Part shown: positions 15,143-17,058 of the stretch, in pieces | Layout: the number at the start of each line of letters is the position of its first letter | Numbering within the stretch: the stretch's first letter is position 1 | Assembly: GCA_045576855.1 (NCBI GenBank) | Contig: JAZNHG010000013.1 | Span: 1 to 17,058 of the forward strand | Direction of reading: 5' to 3' | Source of the DNA: Colimorpha sp045576855 | GTDB taxonomy: Bacteria > Bacteroidota > Bacteroidia > Bacteroidales > P3 | Length of the DNA: 17,058 nucleotides | Notes under the pieces: model-generated | Told to the model about the DNA's origin: nothing | The model's input: the letters and a program-made list of their open reading frames with translations, nothing else | The model's database searches: none | Program-made: the position numbers and the translations under genes

Positions 15143-16091
15143 CCAAATTCCCGTCATAGGCGCGGATGATGTCCGTGACCAGGCGGTGGCGGATGACATC
15201 GCTCTGGTCCAGCTCGATGACATCTATACCCTTCACATCGCGCAGCAGCTGGGTGGCCTGCAGCAGGCCGCTCTGCTGGTGGCGCGGCAGGTCGACCTGG
15301 GTCAGGTCGCCGGTGATGACGAACTTGGCATTGCGGCCCATGCGGGTGAGGAACATCTTGAGTTGGGCGCTGGTGGCGTTCTGCGCCTCGTCGAGTATCA
15401 CAAAGGCGTTGTCCAGCGTGCGACCACGCATGAAGGCCAGCGGGGCTATCTCGATGGTGTTGTCCTCCCAGTAGGAGAGCAGTTTCTGCTGCGGAATCAT
15501 GTCGCGCAGGGCGTCGTAGAGGGGCTGCAGGTAGGGGTCCAGCTTGTCGCGCAGGTCGCCGGGCAGGAAGCCCAGGTTCTCGCCGGCCTCCACGGCGGGG
15601 CGCGTCAGTATGATGCGGCGCACCTCCTTGTTCTTCAGCGCCCGCACGGCCATAGCCACGGCCGTATAGGTCTTGCCCGTGCCCGCAGGCCCGATGGCGA
15701 AGACCATGTCGTGCTCGTAGACCGAGCGCACCAGCCGCTGCTGGTTGGGCGTGCGCGCCTTGATGAGCAGGCCGTTGCGCCCGTGCACCAGCACCTCGTC
15801 GCTCACCTCGGCGTCGGGACTGCCGCCGCCATTCTCCATGATGCCCATGATGGCATTCTCCGTGAGGCGGCCGAATTTGTTGTAGTAGGTCATCATGGCC
15901 TGCAGTTTGCCGTCGAACCATGCAATGTCCTCGTCGGCACCCACGGCCTTCAGCATATCGCCCCGGGCAATGAGCTTCAGCTTCGGAAAGAGCACCCGCA
16001 CGAAATCCAGCAGCCGGTCGTTCTGCCCCCAGAAGCGCTGATAGTCCACCTCCTCCAGCGAAAAAAACTTCTCTATCGACTGTTCGTTCAT
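15138..16091 (-). CDS. phoH: PhoH family ATPase
   Basis: A 317-aa cytoplasmic NTPase with an N-terminal PhoH-like extension (about 1-115), Walker A GPAGTGKT (134-141), the TRPAVEAGENLGFLPGDL segment (163-180), Walker B VILDEAQN (231-238) and sensor-like ITGDLTQVDLPR (259-270). PhoH proteins are predicted RNA-associated ATPases, often near ybeY; no ybeY is in this window. ATG 16091 (MNEQSIEKFF) was chosen over an upstream start because its ATG overlaps the stop of the preceding small gene as ATGA, the usual coupling here. It is followed by ispE. Confidence 0.96.
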   Translation of the reverse strand: MNEQSIEKFFSLEEVDYQRFWGQNDRLLDFVRVLFPKLKLIARGDMLKAVGADEDIAWFDGKLQAMMTYYNKFGRLTENAIMGIMENGGGSPDAEVSDEVLVHGRNGLLIKARTPNQQRLVRSVYEHDMVFAIGPAGTGKTYTAVAMAVRALKNKEVRRIILTRPAVEAGENLGFLPGDLRDKLDPYLQPLYDALRDMIPQQKLLSYWEDNTIEIAPLAFMRGRTLDNAFVILDEAQNATSAQLKMFLTRMGRNAKFVITGDLTQVDLPRHQQSGLLQATQLLRDVKGIDVIELDQSDVIRHRLVTDIIRAYDGNLV

Positions 16092-16267
16092 TGTTTCTTC
16101 TTTAAATCGCACGTGCAATGCGCACAGCGGCCAGTCCGGGGGTCGGCATTGGCGCAGGGGCGGCGAAACTCTTTCTCCTTGCGGAAAAGCATCTTCACCC
16201 CCAGGCCCGCCATCATCAGAGCCACGACGGCCACCGCGATGATAAGCACTATCAAAATCGTTTTCAT
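16088..16267 (-). CDS. Small single-pass membrane protein with a Cys-rich tail
   Basis: A 59-aa protein: one membrane helix at residues 3-25 (ILIVLIIAVAVVALMMAGLG), then a basic segment (FRKEKEFRR) and a C-terminal tail with four cysteines (PCANADPRTGRCAHCTCDL: Cys38, Cys48, Cys51, Cys53) before a Lys-rich end. Small membrane proteins with a helix followed by a Cys/ADP-containing tail occur in Bacteroidota as hypothetical proteins; no function is known to me. The cysteines could bind a metal. The tail is most likely cytoplasmic by the positive-inside rule. It starts the phoH-ispE operon and overlaps phoH by ATGA. The start at 16267 was chosen because the hydrophobic helix directly follows it; longer in-frame starts lack support. 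Confidence 0.75.
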   Translation of the reverse strand: MKTILIVLIIAVAVVALMMAGLGVKMLFRKEKEFRRPCANADPRTGRCAHCTCDLKKKQ

Positions 16268-16318
16268 ACTGCCATTATAACGCATCGCGCGCAATAATAT
16301 TGTACAGCACACAAAAAA

Positions 16319-16723
16319 GCCATCGAAAGGAAGGCCCTACGGGCCAGGTTGCGGCGGCGCAGGTGCGGGGATGGCTATTGAGAGGAAGGCCCTACGGGCC
16401 AGGTTCTAGCGGCGCAGGTGCGGGGGTGGCTATTGAGAGAAAGCTCCTGACGGAGCATCAGGTGGGTGTTTCTGGGCATCGCTATTGAGAGGGAGCTCCT
16501 AGCGGAGCATCCCCTGCGGCCGTCGGGACCTGGCCCGTAGGGCCTTCCTCTCAATAGCAAGCAGCGTGTATGCAGCGCCGCAACCTGGCCCGTAGGGCCT
16601 TTCTCTCAATAGCAAGCACCCGATATGCCGAGCCGCAATCTGGCCCGTAGGGCCTCCCTTTCAATAACATGCACCGTACACACACCGCCGGGACCTGGCC
16701 CGTAGGGCCTTTCTTTCAATAAC
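16319..16723. repeat. Dyad-symmetric array of eight 31-nt palindromic units on a 55-bp period
   Basis: Four units in one orientation start at 16319, 16374, 16429 and 16481; four in the opposite orientation start at 16528, 16583, 16638 and 16693. Starts are exactly 55 bp apart within each arm, except 52 bp between units 3 and 4. Each unit is 31 nt: a short hairpin plus a flank reading CTCTCAATAGC (right-arm orientation). Units 2 and 5 are identical over all 31 nt. Six units have the stem GGCCC/GGGCC; units 3 and 4 have GCTCC/GGAGC, so pairing is kept. The 24-nt spacers (21 nt between units 3 and 4) are related to one another. The arms meet at CGGCCG (16517-16522), the exact axis for units 4 and 5. 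The array starts about 50 bp upstream of the phoH operon's first gene. REP/BIME-like, but no REP-associated transposase is nearby. Confidence 0.95.
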
Positions 16724-16765
16724 AAAACCACCACAAAACCCACCCCAGACCAACCAAACCAGCCC

Positions 16766-16787
16766 CCGCAGACGGCTCTGCCTGCGG
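16766..16787. other. Isolated hairpin CCGCAG/CTGCGG
   Basis: A 6-bp stem CCGCAG (16766-16771) / CTGCGG (16782-16787), with an alternative inner pairing GCAGA/TCTGC. There is no clear T-run, only TATTT after it. It could be an eroded REP-like element or a weak terminator. Nothing else is recognised in 16724-16765. Confidence 0.4.
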
Positions 16788-17020
16788 TATTTACACTATC
16801 CCCTCTTACCGCTCTCTTACCATTCTCTTTTCCCCCTCATAAAATAATCTTTCGCCGGTAGGCAATAAATAGGAGGCGGTTACGTTATCATTATACAGAT
16901 ACAAGCAAATAACCTGTAGGAAGTGGCTGGAAATGAGCCTGGAGTACCCCTGGAGCGTGTACCCGACGAGTCCTGAGGGAGCACCAATTGACTGCCAACC
17001 GCACAAGACGACACATTCGT
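16788..17020. other. Intergenic DNA, no gene supported
   Basis: A 66-codon frame is open on the minus strand (17006 to 16806), but its translation is not recognisable, no TTG / TAnnTTTG promoter precedes it, and its codon use does not resemble the GC-rich genes. Small duplications such as CCTGGAG twice and GTACCC twice occur at about 16938-16970. Confidence 0.4.
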
Positions 17021-17058
17021 CCCCCTCACTCCCCCCTCACTCCCCCATCACTCCCCCC
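17021..17058. repeat. C-rich 11-bp tandem repeat at the window edge
   Basis: TCACT occurs at 17026, 17037 and 17048, 11 bp apart, separated by runs of five or six C. On the minus strand this gives four G-tracts of at least five G with 5-6 nt loops. The repeat may continue past the window. Confidence 0.75.

Noticed and set aside
16319..16723. CRISPR array (31-nt repeats, 24-nt spacers)
   Set aside because: The repeat units switch orientation halfway, the spacers are similar to one another and short, two units have a different stem sequence, and no cas gene is present.
16938..16990. Hammerhead-like core (CCGACGAGTCCTGAGGGAGC)
   Set aside because: The CUGANGA box has C in place of the required U, there is no GAAA box after the presumed stem II, and no cleavage triplet context is found.

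Overview
The window is a chromosomal segment from a member of the Bacteroidota, most likely an uncultured Bacteroidales with GC-rich genes. This rests on four observations. Promoters fit the Bacteroidota TTG / TAnnTTTG pattern (four clear cases). Leaders before several start codons are A-rich and lack Shine-Dalgarno sites. One secreted protein ends in a type IX secretion (CHU_C / gliding-motility) sorting domain. Several protein families are typical of the phylum. No transposase, integrase or phage gene is visible, so the gene content looks core rather than mobile.

Layout, left to right. (1) 1-585: gene-free DNA with an 11-bp tandem array, then an initiator tRNA-Met on the minus strand with its own promoter and terminator. 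(2) 949-7164, plus strand: lysS, a 985-aa secreted multidomain protein with a T9SS type B sorting domain, a glyoxalase II-like metallo-beta-lactamase-fold hydrolase, and ung. The first three are 12-14 bp apart; the last gap holds a two-armed 8-bp tandem array. (3) 7363-12348, plus strand: a compact operon with 2-bp gaps or ATGA overlaps. It encodes an SPFH membrane protein, a NatA-like ABC ATPase, a NatB-like permease, a ribbon-helix-helix domain in one frame with a signal-peptide-bearing alpha/beta hydrolase, and a polytopic membrane protein. (4) 12345-16267, minus strand: a radical SAM protein (convergent with the preceding operon, sharing a CTAG stop overlap), class II aldolase with its own promoter and terminator, and an operon of a 59-aa Cys-rich membrane protein, phoH and ispE. 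(5) 16268-17058: no supported gene. It holds an unusual 405-bp array of eight 31-nt palindrome-containing units on a 55-bp period, four in one orientation and four inverted about a central palindrome, then a hairpin and a C-rich 11-bp repeat at the window edge.

Most of the genes are housekeeping: translation initiation and lysine charging, base-excision repair, glycolysis, the MEP isoprenoid pathway, and a PhoH ATPase. The parts worth a second look are the repeats and the SPFH/ABC/RHH/hydrolase operon. Nearly every larger gap carries a different short tandem array (unit lengths 7, 8, 11, 11, 11 and 55 bp). Three of these reverse orientation around a centre, and two run into the stop codons of neighbouring genes. 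This looks like a repeat-generating process acting between genes rather than one dispersed element.
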